Shown here: positions 51,700-61,072 of the stretch, piece by piece
Numbering within the stretch: position 1 is the first letter of the stretch
Layout of the letters: every line of letters starts with the position of its first letter
Assembly (NCBI RefSeq): GCF_029167205.1
Contig: NZ_JARFPL010000004.1
Location: 1 to 64,000, forward strand
DNA from: Methanocrinis alkalitolerans
Lineage (GTDB): Archaea > Halobacteriota > Methanosarcinia > Methanotrichales > Methanotrichaceae
Direction: 5' to 3'
DNA: 64,000 nt
Program-made: the position numbers and the translations under genes
The notes under the pieces: model-generated
Told to the model about the DNA's origin: nothing
Seen by the model: only the letters and a program-made list of their open reading frames with translations
The model's database searches: none

Positions 51700-52248
51700 A
51701 TGTACATCCCCATCATCCTCGGGACCGCCCGGGAGGGGCGCGAGTCCGAGAAGGTCGCGAGGTTCATGCTGGCGAAGGCCGCGGAGTTCGGCCTCGAGAG
51801 CGAGATCATCGACGTCCGCGACTACCGCCTCCCCGCGACGGACGACTCCAAGACCTCCGAGGCGGCGGCCCGACTCAAGGAGCGGGTCCTCCGGGCCGAC
51901 GGGATCGTCATCGTCTCCCCGGAGTACAACCACGGCTACCCGGGGGAGCTGAAGATGATGCTCGACCTCCTCTACGCGGAGTACTTCGGAAAGCCTGTGG
52001 GGATCTGCGGCGTCTCCTCCGGGGTATTCGGCGGCGCCCGGATGATCGAGCACTTGATCGCGACCTGCGTCCGCTTCCACATGCTCCCGACGGGGGAGGT
52101 CCTCTACTTCCCCAAAGTCCAGGAGCTCTTCGACGACTCCGGGGCGATCAAGAAGGAGGCTTACCACCGGAGGGCTGAGAAGTTCTTGGCCGTCCTCGCC
52201 GGATACGCCGAGCGGCTCGGCGGGACGGGCAGAGATGCCCACTCCTGA
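51700..52248 (+). CDS. NADPH-dependent FMN reductase family protein
   Basis: A 182-residue flavodoxin-fold reductase: IILGTAREGRESEKVARFML (phosphate-binding loop), VIVSPEYNHGYPGELKMMLD (FMN-binding PEYN) and GVSSGVFGGARM. Reduces FMN or quinones; partner unknown. ATG 51700, directly after the RidA fragment. Confidence 0.9.
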   Translation: MYIPIILGTAREGRESEKVARFMLAKAAEFGLESEIIDVRDYRLPATDDSKTSEAAARLKERVLRADGIVIVSPEYNHGYPGELKMMLDLLYAEYFGKPVGICGVSSGVFGGARMIEHLIATCVRFHMLPTGEVLYFPKVQELFDDSGAIKKEAYHRRAEKFLAVLAGYAERLGGTGRDAHS

Positions 52249-52349
52249 TCTCTGCCGTCCCATTTCAATCAAAAATAGCGGAAGATATCCAGTCCGGGAT
52301 TCGCGATCGGTCGAGAGGTGATCTATTCACCAACGACCCTCCGATAGAA

Positions 52350-52401
52350 GGTCGCGGTGGGCTATGCGACCGAAATATCAGGGTTTTATGGGCTAAAACC
52401 C
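52350..52401 (+). terminator. Two consecutive hairpins after the FMN reductase gene
   Basis: Hairpin 1: GGTCGC (52350-52355) with GCGACC (52366-52371). Hairpin 2: GGGTTTTA (52381-52388) with TAAAACCC (52394-52401), loop TGGGC. They lie about 100-150 bases after the stop and could end transcription or mark an unrecognised RNA. Confidence 0.45.
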
Positions 52402-52485
52402 CGAATAGACCTCCATTTCCCGACGCTTTAAATATCGATGAAGAGTAGCGATGAGGCCTCAGCGAGGGGTCCGAGTCGAGGGAGA

Positions 52486-52500
52486 ACTTATATTATAATT
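52486..52500 (+). promoter_or_regulatory. Probable promoter of anaerobic ribonucleotide reductase
   Basis: CTTATATTATAATTTTAG is the strongest TATA-like sequence upstream of nrdD. A second, GGGGTTATAAATTTCGGG, lies at about 52518-52535. The coding start is over 100 bases further on, so a leader is implied. Confidence 0.5.
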
Positions 52501-52625
52501 TTAGTCCCTATTGGGCGAAGGGGTTATAAATTTCGGGCCCTTACCATTGGGGGTGAAGACTGGAGCGGGAGGGGGTACCATAAACTCGCCACGCCTTCCG
52601 TCCCATCCGCCTTCTCACTAATCCC

Positions 52626-54926
52626 GTGGGGGTTTCGTCTTTGAGCCGGAAGGTTAACGGACATAAAACGCAGCAGCAAACGCTGGTAGGTTCCCTTCTA
52701 TCGGAGATGCCGATGGTCAGGACCACCGACGGCCACCTGATGAGGTGGAACAAGGATGCCGTGATAAACCAGCTCCTGAGGGAGACGAAGCTCTCCGAGC
52801 AGTTCTACCGGATCCCCGGCATCTCCGAGGAGGAGGCTAGAGAGATCGCCCGGGAGGTGGAGCGGCGGATAAGATGGATGGACGTCAAGTTCCTCTCCGG
52901 CCCCCTGGTGAGGGAGATCGTCAACGTCATCCTCATCGAGCGCCACCACCTGGAGTGGAGGAACATCTGCACGCGGGTCGGTACCCCGGTCTACGACGCC
53001 CACCTCATCGACGTCGGCTCCGGCTTTGAGGCCCATGAGAACGCAAACCTCCAGGAGAACGCCGAGACGAGCCACAAGAAGAAGGCAGACAAGATCTCAA
53101 AGGAGCAGTACCTCCTCCTGATACCGCCCTACCTCTCGGACCACCACCTCGCCGGCGACCTCCACATCCACGACCTGGAGTACTTCGGAACCCGCCCCTT
53201 CTGCCAGGACTGGGACCTTCGATACTTCTTCTACTACGGCCTCATGCCCGACGGCTCGGGAACGAAGGCCTCCGTCGCGGGCCCCGCGAAGAAGCCGGAG
53301 GTGGCGATGCTCCACGCCGTCAAGGCCCTCGCCTCCGCCCAGACGAACTTCGCCGGAGGGCAGGGTTTCTACAACTTCTTAACCTTCCTCGCCCCCTATC
53401 TCGAAGGGCTCGATTACTCCGAGATCTGCCAGCTGATGCAGATGTTCGTCTACGAGATGACCCAGATGATGGTCGCCCGGGGCGGCCAGGTCGTCTTCTC
53501 CTCCGTCCAGCTCAGCCCCGGGGTCCCCAGGCTCTGGAGGGACAAGCCCGTCGTCTACAAGGGGAAGGTATGGGACGGCGGCTCCGCCCCCCTCAAGACC
53601 TACGGCGAGTTCGAGAAGGAGGTCCGCCTCGGCTTCAAGGCGTTGATGGAGGTGATGCTGGAGGGGGACTACTGGGGCAAGCCCTTCAACTTCCCCAAGC
53701 CCGAGATCTCCATCGAGCCGGACTTCATGGCCGAGGACGACGAGTTCAACGCCGCTCACCCGGACCTCCCGACGTACCGGGACCTCTACCTTCTCACCTT
53801 CAAGCTCGCCTCCAAGTTCGGAACCCCCTACTACGACAACCAGCTTCCTGCATACAGGGGCGCCGGGAAGGGGATCAGCTGCTATCAATGCTGTGCGTAT
53901 CAGTTCGCCGCCACCTTCGAGAGCGACGCGGACTTCGACGAGAAGCTCTGCTTCAGGGACGGGATGCACTTCTCAATGGGCTCCTGGCAGGTCGTCTCCC
54001 TCAACTGCCCCCGGGCCGCCTACCTCGCCCGGGGCGACGACGACCTCCTCTTCGAGTACCTCCGGGGTCTGATGGACACCGCCGTCGATATCTTCAAGGT
54101 CAAACGGGAGTGGATGAACCAGGTGATCAAGAACCGGAGGATGCCGTTTGCCACCCAGAGGCCGAAGGACCCCAATACGGGCAAGAAGGGGACGGTGGCC
54201 GTCGACCTGGAGGGGCTCGTCTACACCATCGGGGTCGTCGGCGTCAACGAGATGGTCCAGTTCCATACCGGCTCCCAGATGCACCAGTCGAAGGAGGCAT
54301 GGAAGCTGGCGGTGAGGGCGATGACGGAGATGGAGGTCTACGCCAAGGAGCTCTCCCGCCGCCACGGCATGACCATCGCCCTCGCCAGGACCCCGGCGGA
54401 GACCGTCGTCCAGAGGTTCGCCGTCTCCGACCTCCTTCACGAGGAGTTTCGAGACTGCGCCAAGAGGGTGGTCAAGGGCGATCTGGATACCGCCATGACC
54501 AGGATCCAGGCGACCCGGGATCTCCCCGTATACTACACCAACGGGACCCACGTCCCCCCGTCCCTGGACGTATCGATCTACCAGAGGGCGAGGCTGGAGC
54601 ACGTCTTCTTCCCCATAGTCGACGGCGGGAACATATTCCACATATTCCTCGGAGAGTCGGCTCCGGATCCCGAAGGGCTGATGGACTTCGCCATGAACCT
54701 CGCAAGAACCACCCAGATCGGCTACTTCGCCTTCACCCGGGACATGACCGTCTGCCTCAGCTGCTTCTGCGTATCACCCGGCCTCAAAGAGGAGTGCCCA
54801 CGGTGCGGTTCCGACCATCTGGAACACCTCTCTCGGGTCACTGGCTACCTCCAGTCGGTGAGCGGATGGAACGAGGCGAAGAAGCAGGAGCTCAAGGACA
54901 GGAACAGGTACTCCGACCTCAGCTGA
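52626..54926 (+). CDS. nrdD: Anaerobic ribonucleoside-triphosphate reductase (NrdD)
   Basis: Glycyl-radical enzyme making deoxyribonucleotides without oxygen. The 766-residue frame has an N-terminal ATP-cone (VRTTDGHLMRWNKDAVINQL), QTNFAGGQGFYNFLTF, active-site CYQCCAYQFA, the C-terminal zinc site CLSCFC...CPRCG and the glycyl-radical motif RVTGYLQSV with the radical glycine near residue 740. Starts at GTG 52626, TTG 52641 (with GGGGGT before it) or ATG 52710 are possible. The activating enzyme NrdG is not next to it. Confidence 0.92.
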   Translation: MGVSSLSRKVNGHKTQQQTLVGSLLSEMPMVRTTDGHLMRWNKDAVINQLLRETKLSEQFYRIPGISEEEAREIAREVERRIRWMDVKFLSGPLVREIVNVILIERHHLEWRNICTRVGTPVYDAHLIDVGSGFEAHENANLQENAETSHKKKADKISKEQYLLLIPPYLSDHHLAGDLHIHDLEYFGTRPFCQDWDLRYFFYYGLMPDGSGTKASVAGPAKKPEVAMLHAVKALASAQTNFAGGQGFYNFLTFLAPYLEGLDYSEICQLMQMFVYEMTQMMVARGGQVVFSSVQLSPGVPRLWRDKPVVYKGKVWDGGSAPLKTYGEFEKEVRLGFKALMEVMLEGDYWGKPFNFPKPEISIEPDFMAEDDEFNAAHPDLPTYRDLYLLTFKLASKFGTPYYDNQLPAYRGAGKGISCYQCCAYQFAATFESDADFDEKLCFRDGMHFSMGSWQVVSLNCPRAAYLARGDDDLLFEYLRGLMDTAVDIFKVKREWMNQVIKNRRMPFATQRPKDPNTGKKGTVAVDLEGLVYTIGVVGVNEMVQFHTGSQMHQSKEAWKLAVRAMTEMEVYAKELSRRHGMTIALARTPAETVVQRFAVSDLLHEEFRDCAKRVVKGDLDTAMTRIQATRDLPVYYTNGTHVPPSLDVSIYQRARLEHVFFPIVDGGNIFHIFLGESAPDPEGLMDFAMNLARTTQIGYFAFTRDMTVCLSCFCVSPGLKEECPRCGSDHLEHLSRVTGYLQSVSGWNEAKKQELKDRNRYSDLS

Positions 54927-55073
54927 AGTCCCGGCCTCAGCCAGAGACGTCCTCTCCCACCAGGGAGGGCACGTTCTACCTTATTTATGATATCGATGCC
55001 CTTAACGAAAGTTATATATCGTATATCCCAGACTCTAAATTTGCCTAATTTGGCGACTTTGGAGGAATTTGTA

Positions 55074-55250
55074 ATGCCGGCAGTAGTCAACAGAGATGAG
55101 TGTGTAAGTTGCGGGACCTGTGTCGAGGAGTGCCCCGAAGAAGCGATCACCATGGACGACGAAGAAATAGCAGTGGTGAACGCCGACAAGTGTACCGATT
55201 GCGGAACCTGCGTCGAGGCTTGCCCCTCAGAGGCGATCACCCTCGAGTAA
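55074..55250 (+). CDS. Small ferredoxin, 2[4Fe-4S]
   Basis: A 58-residue ferredoxin with two full motifs, CVSCGTCVEECP and CTDCGTCVEACP. ATG 55074 has GGAGGAATTT just before it; the frame upstream is non-coding. A TATA-like GTTATATATC is near 55012. Electron carrier for anaerobic metabolism; its donor cannot be told. Confidence 0.93.
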   Translation: MPAVVNRDECVSCGTCVEECPEEAITMDDEEIAVVNADKCTDCGTCVEACPSEAITLE

Positions 55251-55657
55251 GCTCAACCTATTTTAAAATTTTTCTCAAGCTCTGCAGGAGCCCTCTCGTC
55301 GCTCCCGCTGCCTTCTTGGCCTCTCCAAGTCGGGGCCGTTCCTTTTGTTTCTTCGTTTCTCTTTCGATCCTGCTGCAACCCTTGGATCCTATCAACGAAA
55401 GCTATTTATCCGGACCTGCCTGCCCTTTAATATGACAATTCCGGCAGCATTGGAGGAGTTCTCGATGATGGAGGTGGCGCGGCAAGGGGGATTTGTGGCT
55501 TTTGCCCCATCTTCGACGAGATGGCCTCTGGCTGCGAGGACGAGATCAACGCCGTCGGCGGAGCAGGACGCGGAACGCATCATCTCGCCTCCCGCAAGCA
55601 GGAAGATGAGAAGCCTGGCCGAGATGGCCGATAGTCTGTAATTTTAGAGGTGTTTTT
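55251..55657. other. 400-base gap with traces of a lost small gene
   Basis: Around 55445-55470 the sequence TTGGAGGAGTTCTCGATGATGG resembles the ribosome site and start of the ferredoxin gene. After it, one frame gives MMEVARQGG and another gives a Cys-containing stretch (GICGFCPIFDEMASGCEDEI) with the codon style of real genes, but no single frame joins them. Probably a decayed Cys-rich protein. A TATA-like sequence for UPF0182 was not evident. Confidence 0.35.
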
Positions 55658-58291
55658 ATGAGGTTTGAACGCGGGGTCTTTCTGGCCCTTATGCTTTTTC
55701 TGGTCTTTTCAGGTCAGATTGCCTATATCCTGACGGAATGGCGGTGGTTTGCGACCCTAGATTACTCCAGCGTTTATGAAACCATGATAACGACGAGGAT
55801 CGCCCTCTTCCTCGTCGCGACCATTGCCTTCGGTGCGGTGAGCCTCGCCAACCTGAGGCTGATCGGGAACAGGCCGAGGCACCTATCATGGGCCGTGGTC
55901 CTGATATCGATATTCTTCGGACTTGTGGCTCAGCAGGGGTGGGAGAGGGTTCTTTTGGCCCTGAACGCCCAGCCCTTCGGGGTGGCTGACCCTCTATTCG
56001 GGATGGACATAGGGTTCTTCGTCTTCACCCTGCCCTTCCTCTGGTCCTTTTGGTATGCGATCTTCTTTGTGGTCATGGTCAACCTGGCTATAACCGCCGG
56101 AGCTTACCTCTACCTCCACGCCGACCGGCTGATCTTCGACCCGGCGGAGAGGGATTATGCCGAGATAGCCAGGTCGATCCCCGAAAGGGCTTTCGGCCAC
56201 ATCGGAGCCCTCCTGGGGATCCTGGCGCTCCTATTCTCCCTCCGGTACCTCCTGGACAGGTACGAGATCCTCTACTCCGGCGGAGGCGTCGTCTTCGGCG
56301 CGGGTTACGCCGACGTTTACGCGCGCCTCCCCTTCCTCTACGTCTTCGCTGCCGTGGCGCTCTTCGCCGCCGTCCTCCTCTTCCTCTTCGCCGCAGGGAA
56401 GAGGTCGTCGAAGATCCCCCTGGCGATCGCTGTTCTGGTGGTGGGGGCTGGCGCCGCGGGGACGATATACCCTCTTGTCATCCAGCAGTACAGCGTATCC
56501 CCAAACGAGCTATCTCTGGAGCGGCCGTTCATAGCCCACAACATCAACTACACCCTCCAGGCCTACGGCCTCGACAACATCGAGGTGAGGGACTTTCCCG
56601 TCGACTACAACCTCACCGGCGCTGATATCAGGAGAAACGCCGAGACGGTCGATAACATCAGGATCTGGGACTGGAGACCGCTCCTCACCACCTACAAGCA
56701 GCTGCAGGAGATACGCCTCTATTACGAGTTTATGGACGTAGACGTCGACAGGTACGAGATAGACGGGAAGAAGAGGCAGGTGATGCTCTCGGCTAGAGAG
56801 ATATCCACCGATCGCCTTCCTGAGCAGGCGAAGACCTGGCAGAACCTCCACCTCTTCTACACCCACGGCTACGGGATCGCCATGAGCCCCGTAAACGCGG
56901 CGACGGCCGAAGGGCTTCCGGAGTTCTTCATAAAGAACCTGCCGCCGGAGTCGATCCTCGGCGATATAACGAGGCCCGAGATCTACTACGGTGAGGGGAG
57001 GATGGATTACGTCATCGTCAACACCAACGTCCTGGAATTCGACTATCCCATGGGGGACCAGAACGTCTACACCACCTACGCCGGGACCGGCGGCGTCCTC
57101 CTCGACCCGTTGATGAAGCTCCTCATGGCCTACAGGCATATGAGCCCCAAGATCCTCCTCAGCAACGAGCTGACCCGTGAGAGCAGGATCATGATCCACA
57201 GGAACATTCTGGAGAGGGCGAGGACCGTCGCCCCCTTCCTCGCCTACGACAGGGACCCCTACATAGTCCTGGAGGGCGGCCGTCTCTTCTGGATCATCGA
57301 CGCCTACACCATATCCGACCGCTACCCGTACTCGGAGCCGACGGGGCGGTTCAACTATATCAGAAACTCGGTGAAGGTCGCCGTCGACGCCTACAACGGG
57401 ACGGTCTATTACTACGTCGTCGAGGACGATCCCATCGTAAAAGCCTACGAGGCGATATTCCCCGACCTCTTCCAGCCCATCGGCTCGATGCCGGAGGGGC
57501 TTATGGCCCACATGAGGTATCCCGTCGACCTCTTCAGCATCCAGGCCGGGATCTACCAGAACTACCACATGACCGACCCCCAGATATTCTACAACAAAGA
57601 GGACGCCTGGGAGACGCCGATGGAGATATACCAGGGTGGGCGGCAGCCGGTGGAGCCCTACTACGTCATCATGAAGATCCCCGAGAGCGAGTTCGGCGAG
57701 GAGTTCATGCTGATCCAGCCCTTCACCCCGAGGTCTAGGAACAACATGATCGCCTGGATGTCGGCCATCTGCGACCAGCCGAACTACGGCGATATCCTGG
57801 TCTATCGGTTCCCCAAGGATCAGCTCGTCTTCGGGCCGATGCAGATCGAGGCGAGGATCGACCAGTCCACCGAGATCTCCGAGCAGCTGACGCTCTGGGA
57901 CCAGATGGGGTCCACAGTCATCAGGGGCAACCTCTTGGTGATACCGATAGATAACAGCCTCCTCTACGTCGAGCCCCTCTACCTCCGGGCGGATATCGGG
58001 GAGCTTCCGGAGCTGCGGAGGGTCGTCGTATCCTACGGCAACAGGCTGGTGATGGAGGAGACGCTGGAGGCGGCCCTCGGCCAGATCTTCGACCTCGCCC
58101 CCGAGGTCCAACGAACGGCGACGGAGATCGAGAGGGACGAGCTGTCCAGCGAGGAGCTGATAGTCAGGGCAGGATCGCACTATCGGGCGGCGCAAGAGGA
58201 GCTTCGGGCCGGGAACTGGGCCGAGTACGGCGAGGAGATCGAACGGCTTGGAGAGGTGATCCGAGCTCTGGAGGAGAGGTCAAGAGGCTGA
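55658..58291 (+). CDS. UPF0182 family membrane protein
   Basis: An 877-residue protein with about seven transmembrane helices in the first 270 residues and a large outside domain (from NELSLERPFIAHNINYT onward) containing the family blocks GYGIAMSPVNAATAEGLPEF, ESILGDITRPEIYYGEG and RDPYIVLEGGRLFWIIDAYT. The C-terminus has a helical, acidic tail. Common in actinobacteria, cyanobacteria and some methanogens; function unknown. ATG 55658 preceded by AGAGGTG. Confidence 0.9.
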   Translation: MRFERGVFLALMLFLVFSGQIAYILTEWRWFATLDYSSVYETMITTRIALFLVATIAFGAVSLANLRLIGNRPRHLSWAVVLISIFFGLVAQQGWERVLLALNAQPFGVADPLFGMDIGFFVFTLPFLWSFWYAIFFVVMVNLAITAGAYLYLHADRLIFDPAERDYAEIARSIPERAFGHIGALLGILALLFSLRYLLDRYEILYSGGGVVFGAGYADVYARLPFLYVFAAVALFAAVLLFLFAAGKRSSKIPLAIAVLVVGAGAAGTIYPLVIQQYSVSPNELSLERPFIAHNINYTLQAYGLDNIEVRDFPVDYNLTGADIRRNAETVDNIRIWDWRPLLTTYKQLQEIRLYYEFMDVDVDRYEIDGKKRQVMLSAREISTDRLPEQAKTWQNLHLFYTHGYGIAMSPVNAATAEGLPEFFIKNLPPESILGDITRPEIYYGEGRMDYVIVNTNVLEFDYPMGDQNVYTTYAGTGGVLLDPLMKLLMAYRHMSPKILLSNELTRESRIMIHRNILERARTVAPFLAYDRDPYIVLEGGRLFWIIDAYTISDRYPYSEPTGRFNYIRNSVKVAVDAYNGTVYYYVVEDDPIVKAYEAIFPDLFQPIGSMPEGLMAHMRYPVDLFSIQAGIYQNYHMTDPQIFYNKEDAWETPMEIYQGGRQPVEPYYVIMKIPESEFGEEFMLIQPFTPRSRNNMIAWMSAICDQPNYGDILVYRFPKDQLVFGPMQIEARIDQSTEISEQLTLWDQMGSTVIRGNLLVIPIDNSLLYVEPLYLRADIGELPELRRVVVSYGNRLVMEETLEAALGQIFDLAPEVQRTATEIERDELSSEELIVRAGSHYRAAQEELRAGNWAEYGEEIERLGEVIRALEERSRG

Positions 58292-58292
58292 A

Positions 58293-58982
58293 TTATCGTG
58301 CCGGCTCATCATCATGGGCCGGTCCGGACCTCTCCCCATCGGATATCGTCTCGTAGAACCGGTCCCATTCGAGCTTCGTCGATATGCAGCCGGAGGTGAG
58401 GAGAGGGACCCCGATGGCGGGTATATCGTACCTGTGGCAGAGGTCGACCCCCTCTTTTATCTCCATGATGCAGCCGACGCCGACGATCGCCCCAGGCCTG
58501 TACTTCTTGATCATCCTCTTAATCACCCCCGAGCCCGGGGCGACGAAGAACCTGTATCCGAGCCCTTCGGCGTAGGCCTTGGCGGCACCGATGCCGCATT
58601 TGCCGCAGTTGATGCAAAGTAACCCTTCTGGGGTGAGCTTCGCCGGGCAGTCGATGGACCGGAGACACTGGGGCATGAAGATCGCCCTATCCTCCCGGGG
58701 GACTTTCCGGAACTTCTCCTGGTTGATGTAGTTACGGAGCTTCACCCCCACCTCGTCGACGATGGCGTCGTCGGCACCGAAGGTCCTGAATATCGCCTTT
58801 ATCAGGCTCTCCAGCAGGGATACGAAGGTGAGCATGATCCGCGCCATGAAGAAGTGGCCGGTCTTGAAGGAGTAGGCGATGAGGACCGCCCCGACTAAGG
58901 CGGCGGCTAGGACCGCCAGCGCGGCGACGAAGACCGCCTTTCCCAGGATGTAGAAGAGGGGGTCCATGAACGGGGGGAGCAT
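58293..58982 (-). CDS. DUF116 family protein
   Basis: From ATG 58982 the product has 229 residues: a hydrophobic N-terminal anchor (AALAVLAAALVGAVLIAYS), then the soluble DUF116 domain with cysteines in FMPQCLRSIDCPAKL, LLCINCGKCGIGAAK and GVGCIMEIKEG. Probably binds metal or an FeS cluster; function unknown. A CTTATATATT box about 27 bases before the ATG supports this start and leaderless translation. Confidence 0.85.
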   Translation of the reverse strand: MLPPFMDPLFYILGKAVFVAALAVLAAALVGAVLIAYSFKTGHFFMARIMLTFVSLLESLIKAIFRTFGADDAIVDEVGVKLRNYINQEKFRKVPREDRAIFMPQCLRSIDCPAKLTPEGLLCINCGKCGIGAAKAYAEGLGYRFFVAPGSGVIKRMIKKYRPGAIVGVGCIMEIKEGVDLCHRYDIPAIGVPLLTSGCISTKLEWDRFYETISDGERSGPAHDDEPAR

Positions 58983-59109
58983 GGTCGGAGATGGAGACGT
59001 AGAATATATAAGGGCCTCCATCCTGGAGGGCGCAACCTTTTTATCGCTTGGTAGGCTGGGATGCTTACCTTCGCCTTTATCTGACTTGAGATTATAATGA
59101 GGATTTGAT

Positions 59110-59565
59110 ATGGCCAGAATGCACACCAGAAGAAAGGGGTCCTCGAGGTCGAGGCCGCCTTTTAGATCGACGCCACCCGAGTGGTGCGACATGAACAAGG
59201 AGGAGCTGGGAAAGCACGTTCTCAGGCTTTACGGGAACGGCATCTCACCCACCATGATCGGGCTCACCCTTCGAGACCAGTACGGGGTGCCCAGCGTCAA
59301 GCCGATCCTGGGGACGAAGCTCACCAGGTACCTGAGGGATAACGCCGAGGTGCCGGAGATTCCCGAGGACCTCGCAAACCTGATGCGAAAGGCGATCGGC
59401 ATGAGAAAACACCTCGCCAGCAACAAGAAGGACATCCACAACAGAAGGTGGCTGCAGCTCACCGAGAACAAGATCAGACGTCTTGCAAAGTACTATCGCG
59501 GTACCGGACTGCTGCCTGCGAACTGGCAGTACAAGCCAGAGACCGCTGAGATGCTCATCACATGA
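59110..59565 (+). CDS. rps15: Ribosomal protein S15 (uS15)
   Basis: The 151-residue archaeal/eukaryotic-type S15. Signatures: ARMHTRRKGSSRSRPP, GNGISPTMIGLTLRDQYGVP, NLMRKAIGMRKHLASNKKDI and RLAKYYRGTGLLPANWQY. First gene of an operon; its stop overlaps the next ATG (ATGA). Confidence 0.95.
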   Translation: MARMHTRRKGSSRSRPPFRSTPPEWCDMNKEELGKHVLRLYGNGISPTMIGLTLRDQYGVPSVKPILGTKLTRYLRDNAEVPEIPEDLANLMRKAIGMRKHLASNKKDIHNRRWLQLTENKIRRLAKYYRGTGLLPANWQYKPETAEMLIT

Positions 59566-60854
59566 AACGGCTGGAGAAGCTGGCAAAGGCCGCGGCCAGC
59601 TCCCTCTTGCAGTGTGATTGCGCTAGGGTCATATCCCACAACGACGCCGACGGGATCGCCTCGGCGGGCCTGATCTGCACCGCCCTCCAGAGGGCGGATA
59701 TACCCTTTCACGCCTCCCTCGTCAGCAGGCTCGACCCTTCGGTCGTCGACGCCCTCGAGCCACCGGTGGTTTTCTGCGACATGGGGAGCGGAAAGCCCGA
59801 TCTCGTATCGCGGATAGAGGGGGAGGTCTTCGTCTTCGACCACCACACCCCCGTGGGTGACCTCGACTGCTTCCACGTCAACCCTCACCTGGTGGGGGTG
59901 GACGGCGCCTTCGAGATCTCCGCCTCCGGCACCGTATACACCGTCGTCCGGGAGATGGGAGATAACGTCGACCTCGCGGGGCTCGCCCTGGTGGGGGCCC
60001 TAGGCGACCGGCAGATGATGATGGGGGCGAACCGGACGATTCTGGAGGAGGCGGCGAACTCTGGGGTGGTGGAGGTCCGCCCAGGCCTCAAGATGGACGA
60101 CGGCCCCCTGGAGTCCGTCCTGGCGACAGCCCTCGACCCCCTTCTGGATACCACCGGCGATGTTGAGAAGACGAGGGCTTTTCTCGAAGAGGTGGGGGTC
60201 GCAGGCGAGCTTCCCAAACTTGGGCGTAAGGAGCTATCCCGCCTCTCGACGGCTCTCGTCCTGAAGGTGTTGATGCAGGGGTCCTTCGCCGCTGATTCTG
60301 TGGTGGGGGAGACGATCCGGCTGAAGAGGGAGGTCGTCGAGAACGCCTTCGAGCTGATGTGGATCTTGAACTCCTGCGGCAAGATGGAGGAGGCGGGGCG
60401 CGCCCTGACCCTCTGCATGAGGGATCGGTCCTTCCTGGCGGACTGCATAAATATCGACCACGATTACAGGGCGAAGACCCTCTCGGAGGTCCGGCAGGTG
60501 GAAGAGAGGCTGAAGGAGACGGAGAACCTCAGGTACGCCATCCTCGACGATATGGATGCTGCGGGGGTCGTCTCCGGCCTCTGCGTCCGTTACCTTTACG
60601 CCGACAAGCCGATGGTCATATTGAACAGGTCCGAGGGGATCGTCAAGGTATCTGCCCGGGGGAACAGGCTTCTCGTATTCTGCGGCCTCGACCTCTCCGT
60701 CGCCCTCAAGGAGGGGGCGAAGAAGGTGGGCGGGAACGGCGGCGGCCACAGCGTCGCCAGCGGCGCCTCCGTCCCCCTGGGTACTGAGGAGGAGTTCATG
60801 AAGATCGTCGATGAGGTGGTGGCAAGGCAGCTCGCCGGAGGGAGGAAGGGATGA
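59562..60854 (+). CDS. RecJ-like DHH phosphoesterase / archaeal nuclease
   Basis: A 430-residue protein with DHH motifs (ISHNDADGIASAG, VVFCDMGSGKPD, VFDHHTPVGD) and the C-terminal DHHA1 motif GGNGGGHSVASGA. Related to the GINS-associated nuclease of archaeal replisomes. Overlaps rps15 and pcc1 by 4 bases each, so translation is coupled. Confidence 0.87.
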   Translation: MKRLEKLAKAAASSLLQCDCARVISHNDADGIASAGLICTALQRADIPFHASLVSRLDPSVVDALEPPVVFCDMGSGKPDLVSRIEGEVFVFDHHTPVGDLDCFHVNPHLVGVDGAFEISASGTVYTVVREMGDNVDLAGLALVGALGDRQMMMGANRTILEEAANSGVVEVRPGLKMDDGPLESVLATALDPLLDTTGDVEKTRAFLEEVGVAGELPKLGRKELSRLSTALVLKVLMQGSFAADSVVGETIRLKREVVENAFELMWILNSCGKMEEAGRALTLCMRDRSFLADCINIDHDYRAKTLSEVRQVEERLKETENLRYAILDDMDAAGVVSGLCVRYLYADKPMVILNRSEGIVKVSARGNRLLVFCGLDLSVALKEGAKKVGGNGGGHSVASGASVPLGTEEEFMKIVDEVVARQLAGGRKG

Positions 60855-61072
60855 TCCGGGCGAGGCTCCGGTTTGAGGGGGATGGCGCGGAGGCGGTCGC
60901 CCGTTCCCTCGACCCCGACAACCTGCCGGGGATGGTCGTCAAAGTCGGGGTCGGCGAGTTCGAGGTGGTGTTCTCCGCCGAGAGGGCGGGGACGGTCCTC
61001 GCCACCGCCGATGACCTGATCACGAACGTCAAGATTGCAGAAGATCTTTTGAATCGAGAGGTGGGGACGTGA
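60851..61072 (+). CDS. pcc1: KEOPS complex subunit Pcc1
   Basis: A 73-residue protein with the Pcc1 fold: alternating strands and helices, SLDPDNLPGMVVKVGVGEFE and ATADDLITNVKIAEDLL. Pcc1 forms the dimer core of KEOPS, binding Kae1 in t6A synthesis. ATG overlaps the upstream stop; its own stop overlaps serS. Confidence 0.88.
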   Translation: MIRARLRFEGDGAEAVARSLDPDNLPGMVVKVGVGEFEVVFSAERAGTVLATADDLITNVKIAEDLLNREVGT

